Position numbers and translations under genes: made by a program | NCBI GenBank assembly: GCA_018401495.1 | Contig: JAGYJX010000010.1 | Location: 62,001-126,000 of the forward strand | From: Rhodospirillaceae bacterium | Lineage (GTDB): Bacteria; Pseudomonadota; Alphaproteobacteria; Thalassobaculales; Thalassobaculaceae | Reading direction: 5' to 3' | Length of the DNA stretch: 64,000 bases | The notes under the pieces: model-generated | Told to the model about the DNA's origin: nothing | The model's database searches: none | Seen by the model: only the letters and a program-made list of their open reading frames with translations | Shown: positions 47,150 to 63,895 of the stretch, one piece after another | Layout of the letters: every line of letters starts with the position of its first letter | Numbering within the stretch: position 1 is the first letter of the stretch

Positions 47150-50100
47150 GTGTTTGAGCACATCGTCCGACGCGGCACACTGACCGCCGTCGTCGCGCTG
47201 ATCCTGTGCGTGCTCGGGCTGGCGGCGACGCTCAGCATCCCCGTGCAGATGATTCCGGATCTCGAGGTGCGGACGATCACGGTCCGCACCGACTGGCGCG
47301 GCGCCACGCCGCGCGACATCGAGCAGGAGATCCTGATCGAGCAGGAGGAGTACCTGCGGTCGGTCGGCAGCCTGCGGCGCATGGTCTCCGAGGCATCGAG
47401 CGGCGAGGCCCGCATCGAGCTCGAGTTCCCGTTCGACATTGACATCACCGAGACCCTGATCCGCGTCAACAACGCGCTGAGCCAGGTGCCCTCCTACCCG
47501 GAGAACGTCGACCAGCCCCGGATCTACGCGGCCTCGTTCTCGGCCAACCCGTTCATGTACTTCCGGGTGACGCCGCTCGACGGCAACCCGCGCCGCCTGG
47601 ACATGGACATGATGCGGGACTTCGTCGACGACTACGTGCGGCCGCGCATGGAGAGCGTGTCGGCGGTGTCCCAGGTCAGGGTCGGCGGCGGTGCCGAACG
47701 CCAGATCCAGGTGTTCCTGGACCCGGCGGCGCTGGCCGACCTCGGCATCTCCATCGGCGAGGTCCGCGCCGCGCTGCGCGCCCGCAACCGGGATGTCTCG
47801 GGCGGCGAGCTGGAGAGCGGCAAGCGCCGCTACCTGCTGCGCACCATCGGCCGGTTCGACGACATCGAGGCGCTGGACCGGCTGATCCTGCGCCGCACCG
47901 GCGATTCCGTGGTTCGCCTCGGCGACGTCGCGCGGGTCAGTCTCGACCATTCCCAGATCCGCGAGATCAGCCGGGTCGACGGCAAGCCCGGTGATCGGCC
48001 TCTCGGTCCGCCGCGAGCCCGGCTCCAACGTCATCGCGATCAAGCAGGGCCTGCTCGAGGAGATGGAGCGGATCAACCGCGACGTCCTCGGGCCCGCCGG
48101 CATGGAACTGCGGCTGACCTCGGACGACGTGGCTTACGTTCAGGCATCGCTGAAGAACGTCTGGATCAATCTTGGCATCGGCGCGGTGCTGGCGTGCGGC
48201 GTGCTGTACCTGTTCCTGCGCTCGGGGCGCGCCACCCTGGTGGCGGTCGCCGGCATCCCGATCTGCACCATCACGGCGTTCCTCGGCCTGCTGATCTTCG
48301 GCCGGACGATCAACGTCATCTCGTTGGCCGGCGTCGCCTTCGCGATCGGCATGACGCTCGACAACAGCATCGTCGTCCTGGAAAGCATCGACCTGGAGCG
48401 CCGCCGCGGGCTGGACCGGTTCCGGGCCGCGGTCGAGGGGGTCCGCAAGGTGTGGCCGGCGGTGGTCGCCTCCACGCTGACCACGGTGCTGGTGTTCGCG
48501 CCGATCGTGCTGATCCAGGAGGAGGCCGGGCAGCTCTACTCGGACGTGGCGATCGCGGTCTCGGCGTCGATCCTGGCCTCGATGCTGGTGGCGATGACCG
48601 TGGTTCCGGCCGCCTGCGCCCACATCGACCTGAAGGCCGCTGCCGGTGCCTCGGCGGGCCGCTTCGGCGCCGCGATGGGGCGCCTGTCCGACGCCATCCT
48701 CGCCTCCAGGGCGCGCCGGCTGTCGGTGGTGGCCGGCACGATTGCCGCCAGCGCGGCGGTGATCGTGTTCCTGACGCCGCCGGCGGAGTACCTGCCGGAG
48801 GGCGAGGAGGCCAAGACCTTCGCCTCGATGAACGCGCCGCCCGGCTACAACCTGACGACCATGGCGGCGATCGGCGAGGAACTGCAGGACTACTTCATGC
48901 CGTTCGTCGGCGATGATCCGGACCGCTTCGCCGCCGGCGAGACCGAGGTGCCGGCGATGGCGTACCTGAACATGCAGATCGAGCCGCAGCGGGTGCGGAT
49001 CATCACCGAATCGGTCGATCCGTCGCAGATCGACGCGCTGATGGCGGCGATCACCCGGAAATACGCCGAATATCCGGGAATGCGGGCGTTCGCGTCGCGC
49101 GGCTCGATCATCACCAGCAACGACGGCGGCACACGGAGCGTCGGGCTCGACATCTCCGGCCCGTCGCTCGAGGACGTCTACGCCGTGGCGTCGGCGGCCG
49201 TCGCCCGCGCCGAGCAGGTGTTCGACGGCCCGCGCGTCCAGATCGAGCCGCCGACCCTGTCGCTGTCGCAGCCGCTGATCGAGGTCCGCCCGGACTGGGA
49301 CCGCGCCGCCGAGCTCGGCCTCGACCTCGAGGATCTGGGGTTCGCGGTGTCGGTGCTGACCAACGGCGCCTTCGCCGACGAGTTCATCCGCGACGATCGC
49401 AAGATCGACATCTATTTCTACGGCCGCGACGGCCCGGCGACCGACATCGACGCGGTGCGCCTGACCTCGCTGCACACGCCGCAGGGCGCGGTGGTGCCCC
49501 TGGAATCGGTCGCCCGGGTGATCGAGACCGTCGACACCAACACCATCCGGCGGATCGACGGGCGGCGGACCGTCAGCGTGTTCATCATCCCGCCGGCCTC
49601 GGTGGCGCTGGAGACCGGCGTCGAGACCGTTCGACGCGATGTCGTCGAGCACCTGCGCGACACCGGCGGGATGCCGATCGGGGTGGACGTCGACCTGTCG
49701 GGCGCGAGCGACCAGCTCGACGCCACGCGCGAGGCGCTGCTCGGTAACTACGCGGTCGCCGCGGTCGTGATCTACCTGCTGCTGGTGGCGATCTTCGGGC
49801 ACTGGGGGCACCCGATGCTGATCATGACGACGATCCCGATCGGCGTCGCCGGCGGCATCGTCGGCCTGGCGCTGATGAACCTGGTCGGCGGCGTGCTCCC
49901 GGCCGTTGGCCTGGCGCCGATCCGCCAGCCGTTCGACATGATCTCGATGCTGGGGTTCCTGATCCTGATGGGCACGGTCGTGAACAACCCGATCCTGGTC
50001 GTACACCGAGCCATGGAGAACGCCCGCGACGGCGCGGGGTCGCCCAGCGAGGTGGTGCGCGAGGCGGTGGCGTCCCGGTTGCGGCCGATCGCGATGTCGA

Positions 50101-50306
50101 CGATCACCACGATCTGCGGTCTGGCGCCGCTGGTGTTCTTCCCGGGCGAGGGCACCGAGCTGTACCGCGGCGTCGGCGCCATCGTGCTGTTCGGGATCCT
50201 GGGGACCGCGCTGGTGACGGTCACCTTCCTGCCGGCGCTGACCGTGACGGTGCTGACCGCCTCGGCGCGATGGTCGGCGCGGCGGGCGCCGGCGGCGGCG
50301 GAGTGA
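47150..50306 (+). CDS. RND-family efflux transporter permease, frame broken once
   Basis: Inner-membrane proton-driven exporter, 1051 residues after correction, the normal RND length. GTG start MFEHIVRRGTLTAVVALILC, periplasmic porter domains (RTDWRGATPRDIEQEILIEQ), the membrane-domain motif GVAFAIGMTLDNSIVVLE with the proton-relay Asp, and ISMLGFLILMGTVVNNPILV in the second half. The break near 47985 is one extra C; the corrected reading is VDGKPVIGLSVRREPGSN. Outer-membrane partner not adjacent. Substrate unknown. Confidence 0.92.
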
Positions 50307-50403
50307 CGCGGCCCGGCGGCCCGGCGTCGGCGTCCGGTTGTCGCCGACCGGCCGGATCGCTATACCTCGCGAGGCTTCACGCAGACACGGGACGATCGCT
50401 CAC

Positions 50404-50808
50404 ATGATCAACCACCACGTCGCCCTCATCTACGCCATGGTCCTCGGCGCCGCCGCCGATGGCGCGCTCGCGGATTCCGAGCTGGAGATGATCCAAGGCA
50501 TCGTCCAGCAGCTGCCGATCTTCGAGGATTTCGAGCAGGGCAACCTGGCGCAGATCGCGTCGGCCTGCACCGAACTGCTGACGGTCGAGGACGGCATCGA
50601 CGCGGTGATCTCGCAGATCAAGGAAAACCTGCCGGATCGCCTGCGCGCCACCGCCTACGCGCTGGCCTGCGACGTGGTCGCGGCCGACGGCGAGGCGACC
50701 CAGGAGGAGCTGCGCTACCTCGAGATCCTGCGCCACGACATCGGCGTCGACCGGCTGACGGCGGCGGCGATCGAACGCGGCGCCGGCGCCCGCTACGCCC
50801 GACCCTGA
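50404..50808 (+). CDS. TerB-like (tellurite resistance TerB family) protein
   Basis: A 134-residue all-helical acidic protein starting MINHHVALIYAMVLGAAADG. The repeated pattern of A-x-ADG-x-hydroxyl-E (AAADGALADSELEMI and VAADGEATQEELRYLEIL) is the metal-binding signature of TerB domains. Such small TerB proteins act in envelope or metal stress, but a specific role is unknown. Stands alone, 97 bases after the pump. Confidence 0.82.
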   Translation: MINHHVALIYAMVLGAAADGALADSELEMIQGIVQQLPIFEDFEQGNLAQIASACTELLTVEDGIDAVISQIKENLPDRLRATAYALACDVVAADGEATQEELRYLEILRHDIGVDRLTAAAIERGAGARYARP

Positions 50809-50826
50809 GGCGGCCATGACGGGGGC

Positions 50827-51769
50827 GTGGGGCGGGGCGCGGGGGCGCCGGAACCGCTGGCGCTGGCCGGCCGGCGGATAGGGTTGATCGGCCTCGGCCT
50901 GATGGGCGTGCCGATGGCGCGCCGGCTGGCCGCGCGCCGGCGCCGAGCTGGCGCTGTGGACCCGCAGCATCGAGAAGGCCGAGGAACTCGCGGCCGAGCT
51001 GCCCGGGGCGTCGGCGCTGCCGTCGCCGAAGCACGTCGCCGAGGCGGCCGACACCGTGGTGGTCATGGTGACCGACGCCGACGCCGTCGAGGCGGTGGTG
51101 TTCGACCCCTTCGAGGATCAGTGGGGGCTTGCCCACGGCCTGGTCGAGGACGCCCTGGTGATCGACATGGGGACGACGGCGGTCGACCGCACCCGCGACT
51201 TCGCCGGTCGGATCCGGATGATCGGCGGCAGCTGGGTGGACGCGCCGGTGTCCGGCGGCACGGTCGCGGCCGAGGCCGGCACCCTCACCATCATGGCCGG
51301 CGGCAGCGACGCCGACGTCGCCCGGGCCGATCCGATCTTCCGCGCGTTGGGCAAGAGGATCACCCATGTCGGGCCGGTCGGGGCCGGCCAGATCGCCAAG
51401 ACCGCCAACCAGATGATCGTCGGCCTGACCATCGGCGCCGTCGCCGAGGCGCTGGCGCTGGCCGGCCGCGCCGGGATCGAGCCGGCGCGGGTGCGCGAGG
51501 CGATCTTCGGCGGGTTCGCCCACAGCCGGGTGCTCGAACTGCACGGCGAGCGCATGGTGACCGGCGACTTCACGGCGCGGGCCCGCGCGACGATCCAGCA
51601 GAAGGACATGCGCGCTGCCCGCGACCTGGCCGCCCAGGTCGAGCTGGTTCTGCCGGGCCTGGCCGCCAACCTGGCGCTCTGGGACGCCCTGGTCGAGGCC
51701 GGCCGCGGCGACCTCGACCATTCGGCCCTGGTGCTGGCCATCGACCCGGAGGGCTGGGACCATGCCTGA
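50827..51769 (+). CDS. Second NAD(P)-dependent beta-hydroxyacid dehydrogenase, frame broken once
   Basis: About 313 residues after correction, same family as the enzyme at 43900. GTG start at 50827, then RRIGLIGLGLMGVPMARRLA, DAPVSGGTVAAEAGTLTIMA and the catalytic lysine in GQIAKTANQMIVG. An extra G near 50937 breaks the frame; corrected text reads RLARAGAELALWTRSIEKAE. Overlaps the HAD gene by eight bases, so the two are translationally coupled. Confidence 0.88.
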
Positions 51770-52400
51770 GAGCCGCAGCATCGACGCGGTGGTGTTCGAC
51801 GTCGGCAACGTGCTGATCGACTGGGACCCGCGCCACCTGTACCGCCGGGTGTTCACCAACGACGACGGCACCCCCGACGAGGCGCGGGTGGCGTGGTTCC
51901 TCGCCGAGGTCTGCCATCCCGAGTGGAACGTCGAGCAGGACCGCGGTCGGACCATCGCCGAGGCCGAGGCCGAGGCGCTGTCCCGGCATCCGGACCACGG
52001 GCCGGCGATCCGGTCGTTCTACGGCCGCTTCCAGACCATGATCCCGGGCGCCATCGACGGCAGCGTGCGGGTGCTGGAGGCGCTGAAGGCGGCGGGAATG
52101 CCGGTGCACGGCCTCACCAACTTCGGCGCCGAGACCTTCGCGTCGACGCGCCGCCGCTTCGGCTTCCTGAACGCCTTCGACACGGTGGTGGTGTCGGGCG
52201 AGGAGCGGGTGATCAAGCCGGATCCGCGGATCTTCGAGATCCTGATCGAGCGCGCCCGGCTGACGCCGGCCCGCACCGCCTTCGTCGACGATTCGCCGCG
52301 CAACATCGAGGCGGCGCGGGCGCTCGGGTTCCAGGCCCACCTGTTCGAGGGCGCCGACGGCTTCCGCGGCTGGCTGAAGGGCCTCGGCGCGCCGGTCTGA
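51762..52400 (+). CDS. HAD-family hydrolase (haloacid dehalogenase-like phosphatase)
   Basis: A 212-residue Rossmann-like phosphohydrolase. Motif I VVFDVGNVLIDWD provides the nucleophilic Asp (the second Asp of the usual DxD is Gly-Asn, as in the YihX/epoxide-hydrolase N-domain group), motif II LTNFG, motif III lysine in RVIKPDPRIF and motif IV FVDDSPRNIEAA. Similar to YihX glucose-1-phosphatase-like proteins. Coupled to the dehydrogenase. Confidence 0.9.
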   Translation: MPESRSIDAVVFDVGNVLIDWDPRHLYRRVFTNDDGTPDEARVAWFLAEVCHPEWNVEQDRGRTIAEAEAEALSRHPDHGPAIRSFYGRFQTMIPGAIDGSVRVLEALKAAGMPVHGLTNFGAETFASTRRRFGFLNAFDTVVVSGEERVIKPDPRIFEILIERARLTPARTAFVDDSPRNIEAARALGFQAHLFEGADGFRGWLKGLGAPV

Positions 52401-52428
52401 GACGCGCTGTCAAGGTGGACGCGCCTGC

Positions 52429-53094
52429 CTAGCGCGGGCGGCCGTCTGAGCCGGCCGCGATCCGGTCGAGGTCGACCAGCCACCCCAGCAGCCGGTCGAT
52501 CGCGTTGCCGGACAAACCCGCGAAGCGCCCGGCGACGACGCCGGTATCGGGCTCGACGCGAACCACCTGGAAGGACGCCCGGAACGGCCGGCCGGCCGGC
52601 GCGGTCGCGAGGTCGCCCTCGACCAGCGACCCGAGCGCCGGCAACTCCGCCGGGTCCCAGCGCACCGACACGCCGGACATCGAAACGGTAAGAATGGGCC
52701 GCTGCACATCCGCGACCTCCAGGAACGCCCCGACCGGCGCGTAGCGCGCGGCGTTGCGGTCGGCGGACTCGCCCAGGGAACCCGATCCGATACCCGGCCC
52801 GGTCCGCGCGGCCGGTCCGTGCTCCGGCCCGGATCGTTGCAGCGCGGATCCTTGCAGGCCAAGCGGCAGCCCCGGTCGGGGCAGCCGGGCGAGGTCCGCG
52901 AGCGGCTGATTGGGGCCGGCGTCGGCGCCCGGCGGGGTGACGGCCGGCTTGCGGCGCGGCCATCCGGGAACGTTCGCCTGCCGGACATCGCTGGGCATCG
53001 GTTCCGGCGTCAGGTCGAGCGGCTGGCGCGCCGGATCGGATGCTCCAGCCACGCGGGCGCGGATGCGCCTGAGGATCGCCGATGGCCCGTCCAT
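52429..53094 (-). CDS. Protein with C-terminal PilZ-like domain
   Basis: A 221-residue protein with a Pro/Gly-rich, probably disordered, first 110 residues and a compact beta domain (ILTVSMSGVSVRWDP ... PFRASFQVVRVEPDTGVVAGRF) resembling PilZ, the cyclic-di-GMP receptor. However, the RxxxR arm that binds the nucleotide is not obvious, so it may be a degenerate PilZ. Not adjacent to motility genes here. Confidence 0.6.
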   Translation of the reverse strand: MDGPSAILRRIRARVAGASDPARQPLDLTPEPMPSDVRQANVPGWPRRKPAVTPPGADAGPNQPLADLARLPRPGLPLGLQGSALQRSGPEHGPAARTGPGIGSGSLGESADRNAARYAPVGAFLEVADVQRPILTVSMSGVSVRWDPAELPALGSLVEGDLATAPAGRPFRASFQVVRVEPDTGVVAGRFAGLSGNAIDRLLGWLVDLDRIAAGSDGRPR

Positions 53095-53236
53095 TCCCCG
53101 TCCCCAACCGCGCCGCCCGCTGGAATCCGACTGACGGTCACGATAATCACCCGCGATGGTAGCGACGTCGCGGCGCCGTGGGAAGCTCCCTCGACCAGAG
53201 CCGATACGCCGTGACCGGCAGCTCGGCTCGGCAGCG

Positions 53237-53265
53237 AAAAGGGCCGGGGATCGCTCCCCGGCCCT
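53237..53265 (-). terminator. Rho-independent terminator of groESL
   Basis: On the minus strand, GGGCCGGGG pairs with CCCCGGCCC around a short loop and is followed by TTTT, about 35 bases past the groEL stop. Strong canonical terminator. Confidence 0.85.
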
Positions 53266-53299
53266 CGCCGATAACAGTGTCAGGCTTGGTTCGGCTGGA

Positions 53300-54982
<1,683 letters not shown>

Positions 54983-54997
54983 CTAGAGGCCCCTTGC

Positions 54998-55315
54998 TCA
55001 GGCGGCCTTCTTGCCGGACTTCGCGGTGCCCTCGAGCACCCCCATGACGTCCGACTCCTTCATAATCAGAAGGTCTTCACCGTCGATCTTCACCTCGGTG
55101 CCCGACCACTTGCCGAACAGCACCCGGTCGCCGACCTTGACGTCGAGCGCCTGGACCTTGCCGGACTCGTCGCGGGCGCCGGGGCCGACCGCCAGGATCT
55201 CGCCTTCCTGCGGCTTCTCCTTGGCGGTGTCCGGGATGATGATCCCGCCAGCGGTCTTCAGGTCGGCCTCGATGCGGCGGACCACGACCCGATCGTGCAG
55301 GGGCCGAAACTTCAT
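54998..55315 (-). CDS. groES: Co-chaperonin GroES (10 kDa)
   Basis: Lid of the GroEL chamber, 105 residues from the ATG at 55315, seven bases after GGAGG. Typical [18 protein letters not shown], mobile loop [18 protein letters not shown] and [14 protein letters not shown]. First gene of the heat-shock operon. Confidence 0.97.
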   Translation of the reverse strand: MKFRPLHDRVVVRRIEADLKTAGGIIIPDTAKEKPQEGEILAVGPGARDESGKVQALDVKVGDRVLFGKWSGTEVKIDGEDLLIMKESDVMGVLEGTAKSGKKAA

Positions 55316-55387
55316 GACCATTCCTCCGTACACTCAAAAGTGTGAGACGTGTGTTGGACGACGTCGCCCGGGGAGGAGCCATCTCTG

Positions 55388-55414
55388 TTAGCACTCGCCC
55401 CCGGTGAGTGCCAG
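55388..55414 (-). promoter_or_regulatory. CIRCE element (HrcA operator) of groESL
   Basis: TTAGCACTC, nine bases, GAGTGCCAG: the consensus inverted repeat TTAGCACTC-N9-GAGTGCTAA with two mismatches in one arm. It lies between the promoter and groES, so HrcA should repress the operon in the absence of heat stress. Confidence 0.92.
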
Positions 55415-55415
55415 C

Positions 55416-55444
55416 GATGTAGGGAATTGGCGCTTCCGAGTCAA
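55416..55444 (-). promoter_or_regulatory. Promoter of groESL
   Basis: On the minus strand TTGACT, a 17-base spacer and TACATC directly upstream of CIRCE. The -35 is part of CTTGACT, also compatible with an RpoH-type promoter. Confidence 0.6.
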
Positions 55445-55499
55445 GCCGGGTGTGGCGAGGGTCAGCGCCGAAATTCGTCCCGCGGACCGGTGACCGAGC

Positions 55500-55527
55500 T
55501 GGCAGCACTCGCTTCAATGTGCTGCCA
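55500..55527. repeat. 9-bp inverted repeat between groES and usg
   Basis: TGGCAGCAC, ten bases, GTGCTGCCA: a perfect inverted repeat. It may be a protein-binding site or a hairpin for one of the divergent transcripts (groESL and usg); no following T-run is seen. Confidence 0.45.
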
Positions 55528-55619
55528 AGTCTTTGAAATCACGATAAAATCGCTTGCGGGCCGGATCGTGAGCCAACATCCTGATGGTGGTTGATGTTTC
55601 CAGCAGGATGAGGTCGCAC

Positions 55620-55882
55620 ATGCAAGTCAGCGTTCGTGATCTGCACCGCTACCGTCTCACCACCGCCGAGATCCTCTACCGCTTCCCGGACTTCCTGGCC
55701 TGCTGCAGAGCTATCTCTGGCAGGACATGGACGTCGCCCCGGATTTTCCGCGCCTGACCAGGTTCCTGCACTACTGGGAGCGCAACCTGGACGGCAAGCT
55801 GTACGCCGTGCGGATAGCCAACGCCGAACTCGTGCGTCCCCAGGAGATCGGCTACGCCGAGCACGAGATCCGGCTACACTAG
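55620..55882 (+). CDS. usg: Usg family protein, frame broken once
   Basis: Small conserved alphaproteobacterial protein of unknown function, about 87 residues after correction. First part MQVSVRDLHRYRLTTAEILY and RFPDF, then from near 55700 in another frame LLQSYLWQDMDVAPDFPRLT, FLHYWERNLDGKLYAVRIAN and AELVRPQEIGYAEHEIRLH, the usual Usg pattern. Here one base seems to be missing (CCC read as CC), unlike the extra bases elsewhere. Originally named as a gene near trpF; none is near it here. Confidence 0.8.
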
Positions 55883-55883
55883 C

Positions 55884-55974
55884 CCTTCGTGGCCGCGCCG
55901 CGCGCGGCACCTCAGGATGAGGAAGGGCTCGGTCCCATCATCCTGAGGAGTCCGCGCAGCGGGCCTCGGAGGGG

Positions 55975-55975
<1 letters not shown>
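55884..55975. repeat. Intergenic palindromic repeat element
   Basis: A region of imperfect dyads between two convergent genes containing CTCAGGATGAGG, CATCATCCTGAGGAG and CGCGCAGCGGGCCTCGGAGGG, a form of the dispersed palindromic element common between genes in Rhizobiales/Rhodospirillales genomes. It may also act as a bidirectional transcription terminator here. Confidence 0.65.
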
Positions 55976-58313
<2,338 letters not shown>

Positions 58314-58369
58314 TCACCGACGTTCCCTTGGCGGGCGCGTCCTTCACAGTCCGCATCGACTCGCGTTGG

Positions 58370-58397
58370 TTGACACCGGATCGCGCCTGCGTATAGT
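58370..58397 (+). promoter_or_regulatory. Sigma-70 promoter of the rplU operon
   Basis: TTGACA, a 16-base spacer, then TATAGT, 61 bases before rplU. The -35 is a perfect consensus. Confidence 0.75.
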
Positions 58398-58457
58398 GCC
58401 GCCTCCGTAGCGAGCCGGTGGGCGGCGCGCTCCATTTTCATTGCCAGGACCGAGCCG

Positions 58458-58775
58458 ATGTTCGCAGTCGTCAAAACCGGCGGCAAGCAATACAAGGTCG
58501 CCTCGGGCGACGTGATCAAGGTCGAGAAGCTCGTGGCCGAGGCCGGTGCAACGGTCGAGCTCGATCAGGTGCTGATGGTCGGCGACGAGTCCAGCGTGAC
58601 CGTCGGCGCTCCGATGGTCGCCGGTGCCAAGGTCGCCTTCCAGGTGCTCGAGCAGGCCAAGGGCCCGAAAGTCATCACCTTCAAGAAGCGCCGCCGGAAG
58701 AACTCGCGGCGCACCCGTGGTCACCGCCAGCAGATTACCGTTCTGCGCGTGACCGGCATCACCGCGGGCGCCTGA
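58458..58775 (+). CDS. rplU: 50S ribosomal protein L21
   Basis: A 105-residue 23S rRNA-binding protein, [20 protein letters not shown] at the start and the rRNA-contacting [20 protein letters not shown] near the end. First gene of the conserved L21-L27-Obg string; behind a strong promoter. Confidence 0.97.
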   Translation: MFAVVKTGGKQYKVASGDVIKVEKLVAEAGATVELDQVLMVGDESSVTVGAPMVAGAKVAFQVLEQAKGPKVITFKKRRRKNSRRTRGHRQQITVLRVTGITAGA

Positions 58776-58801
58776 GCGGCCGCGCGTAAGGAGATCGATC
58801 G

Positions 58802-61397
<2,596 letters not shown>

Positions 61398-61401
<4 letters not shown>

Positions 61402-62700
61402 GCCTCGCCGGAACAATCGAGACGACAGCGGTCGCCGAAACCGGCGACGTGGCGGCCACCATGATCGACATCGGCCGCCGGGCGCGCGCCGCCGCCGCCG
61501 ACCTGGCGCTGGCGCCGACCGCCGCCAAGAACACCGCCCTCGCCGCCGCCGCGGCGGCGATCCGCGGCGACGCCGCCCGGATCCTGGCGGCCAACGCCCG
61601 CGACGTCGCCGCCGCCCGCGGCAGCGGCCAGCGCGCGGCGCTGGTCGACCGGCTGGTGCTCGACCCGGCGCGCCTGGAGGCGGTCGCGGCCGGGCTGGAC
61701 GCGATCGCCGAGCTGCCCGACCCGGTGGGCGCGGTCATCGCCGGCTGGACCCGGCCGAACGGATTGCGGATCGAGCGCCGCCGCGTGCCGCTGGGCGTCG
61801 TCGGCATCATCTACGAATCGCGCCCGAACGTGACCGCCGACGCCGGCGGGCTGTGCCTGAAATCCGGCAACGCGGCGATCCTGCGCGGCGGATCGGAGAG
61901 CTTCGAGACCTCGCGCGCCCTGGTCGACGCCCTGCGCGCCGGGCTGCGGGCGGCCGGGCTGACCGAGGACGCCATCCAGCTGGTGCCGACCCGCGACCGC
62001 GCCGCGGTCGGCCATCTGCTGCGGATGCCGGAGTATGTCGACGTGATCGTCCCGCGCGGCGGCAAGTCGCTGATCGAGCGGGTGCAGGCCGAGAGCCGGG
62101 TGCCGGTGTTCGCGCATCTCGACGGCGTCTGCCATGTCTACGTCGACGGCGGCGCCGATCCGGACAAGGCCGAGGCGATCGCGGTCAACGCCAAGATGCG
62201 CCGCACCAGCGTCTGCGGCGCCGCCGAGACCCTGCTGGTCGACCGGGCGGTGGCGCCGATCCTGCTGCCGCGCCTGGCGGCCGCCCTGCGCGGCCGCCGG
62301 CTGCGCGCTGCGCGGCGACGCCGAGGCGCGCGCGCTGGTGCCGTCCATGACCGCCGCGACCGAGGCCGACTGGTCGACCGAGTACCTGGACGCGGTGCTG
62401 TCGGTGGCGGTGGTCGACGGTGTCGCCGGGGCGATCGCCCATGTCGGGCGCTGGGGCTCGCACCACACCGATTCCATCGTCACCGAGGATGCGGCCGCCG
62501 CCGAGCGCTTCCTGTCCGAGGTCGACAGCGCCATCGTGCTGCACAACGCCTCCACCCAGTTCGCCGACGGCGGCGAGTTCGGGATGGGCGCCGAGATCGG
62601 CATCTCCACCGGCCGCCTGCACGCCCGCGGCCCGGTCGGGGCCGAGCAGCTCACCACCTTCAAGTACGTGGTCCGCGGCGACGGCCAGACCCGACCTTGA
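61398..62700 (+). CDS. proA: Gamma-glutamyl phosphate reductase ProA, frame broken once
   Basis: Second proline step, 433 residues after correction. GTG start (61398) overlaps the proB stop. Family segments [32 protein letters not shown], catalytic Cys in [14 protein letters not shown], and [20 protein letters not shown]. An extra G near 62299 breaks the frame; corrected text reads [19 protein letters not shown]. The N-terminus may be longer than needed; an ATG at 61461 is an alternative start. Confidence 0.95.
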
Positions 62701-63401
62701 GCCAAGCGTCACCCGCCTTCCCCGCCGTGCGCGCCGCCTCGCCGTTCAGGCGGGTGCGACCGCGCGTCCTCGGGGCACCGGCGAGCCCGGCGCCGGCGCG
62801 CCCGGCGACCGGCGCCGATCGCCGCCGGATCACCGTCGGGCTGATGGGCGGGTCGTTCAACCCGGCGCACGACGGCCACCTGCACGTCGCCCGCATGGCG
62901 TTCCGGACCCTGGGGCTCGACGAGGTCTGGTGGCTGGTCAGTCCGCAGAACCCGCTGAAGCGCCGCGACGGCATGGCGCCGCTCGCCAACCGGCTGGCGT
63001 CGGCCCGGCGGGCGGCGCGCCACCCGCGCATCCGGGTCCGCGACCTGGAGGACCGTCTCGGCACCCGCTTCACCGCCGACGCCCTGGTCGAGCTGCGCCG
63101 TCGCTGCCCGCGCATCCGCTTCGTGTGGATCATGGGCGCCGACAACCTGATCGGCATTCACCGCTGGGACCGCTGGTCATTGATCTTTCACAGCGTCGCC
63201 GTTGCGGTGTTCGACCGGCCTTCCTATTCTTTAAGGGCGTTGGCGAGTCGGGCGGCGCACCGGTTCGCCCGGTTCCGGATCCCGTCGAGGGCGGCCCGGA
63301 GCCTGGCCCACAGGCGCCTCCCGGCGTGGGTGTTTCTCCACACGCGCCGTCACCCGGCTTCGGCCACCCGGATACGGGAAGCCACCGGGGCCGCGACGTG
63401 A
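62697..63401 (+). CDS. nadD: Nicotinate-nucleotide adenylyltransferase NadD
   Basis: Adenylates nicotinate mononucleotide in NAD synthesis. The nucleotidyltransferase motif [19 protein letters not shown] and [17 protein letters not shown] are diagnostic; [15 protein letters not shown] and a final TRIREATG complete the site. Start is uncertain: TTG at 62697, overlapping the proA stop, or GTG at 62727; both leave a rather long Arg/Pro-rich N-terminus. Between proA and rsfS as in other alphaproteobacteria. Confidence 0.92.
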   Translation: MSQASPAFPAVRAASPFRRVRPRVLGAPASPAPARPATGADRRRITVGLMGGSFNPAHDGHLHVARMAFRTLGLDEVWWLVSPQNPLKRRDGMAPLANRLASARRAARHPRIRVRDLEDRLGTRFTADALVELRRRCPRIRFVWIMGADNLIGIHRWDRWSLIFHSVAVAVFDRPSYSLRALASRAAHRFARFRIPSRAARSLAHRRLPAWVFLHTRRHPASATRIREATGAAT

Positions 63402-63418
63402 GGGCGACCATCCCGTCG

Positions 63419-63889
63419 ATGGAGACCGTGGCCGCGGCTCGGCTATCTGGAACAGACTTTGAGCGAAAGGAGCTCATCATAACCCACCTCGCGACTCCCC
63501 CGGAGGGAGACGGCCTTCTCGATCTGGTGACCAAGTCGCTGGACGCCGACAAGGCCGAGGACATCGTCGCCATCGATCTGGCGAACAAGTCCTCCATCGG
63601 CGACCACATGGTGATCGCCACGGGCCGCTCGCAGCGGCAGGTCGCCGCCATGGCCGACCACATCGTTTCCAAGCTCAAGGACAGGGGGCTGAAGAACGTC
63701 TCCGTCGAGGGTGCGAACCAGGGCGACTGGGTCCTGATCGACACCGGCGACGTGATCGTCCATCTGTTCCGCCCGGAGATCCGGGAGTTCTACGCCCTGG
63801 AGAAGATGTGGGGCGCCCAGCCGCCGCTGACCCGCACGGTCAGCCTCGGTGAGGATTCGAGGACCGAGCGCGCCTTCGCGCACGTCTGA
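63419..63889 (+). CDS. rsfS: Ribosome silencing factor RsfS
   Basis: Binds ribosomal protein L14 and blocks subunit joining in stationary phase. About 156 residues; the core LLDLVTKSLDADKAEDIVAI, DLANKSSIGDHMVIATGRSQ and GDVIVHLFRPEIREFYALEK match the family. ATG at 63419 gives a 30-residue N-terminal extension; the ribosome-site-like AAGGAG at 63465 has no standard start after it, so the longer form is kept. Confidence 0.93.
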   Translation: METVAAARLSGTDFERKELIITHLATPPEGDGLLDLVTKSLDADKAEDIVAIDLANKSSIGDHMVIATGRSQRQVAAMADHIVSKLKDRGLKNVSVEGANQGDWVLIDTGDVIVHLFRPEIREFYALEKMWGAQPPLTRTVSLGEDSRTERAFAHV

Positions 63890-63895
63890 GCCGGC

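Noticed and set aside
47985..47991. Programmed frameshifting in the RND pump, cobT or proA
   Set aside because: The breaks occur at many different sequences, have no slippery site plus structure, and affect unrelated genes; indels explain them better.
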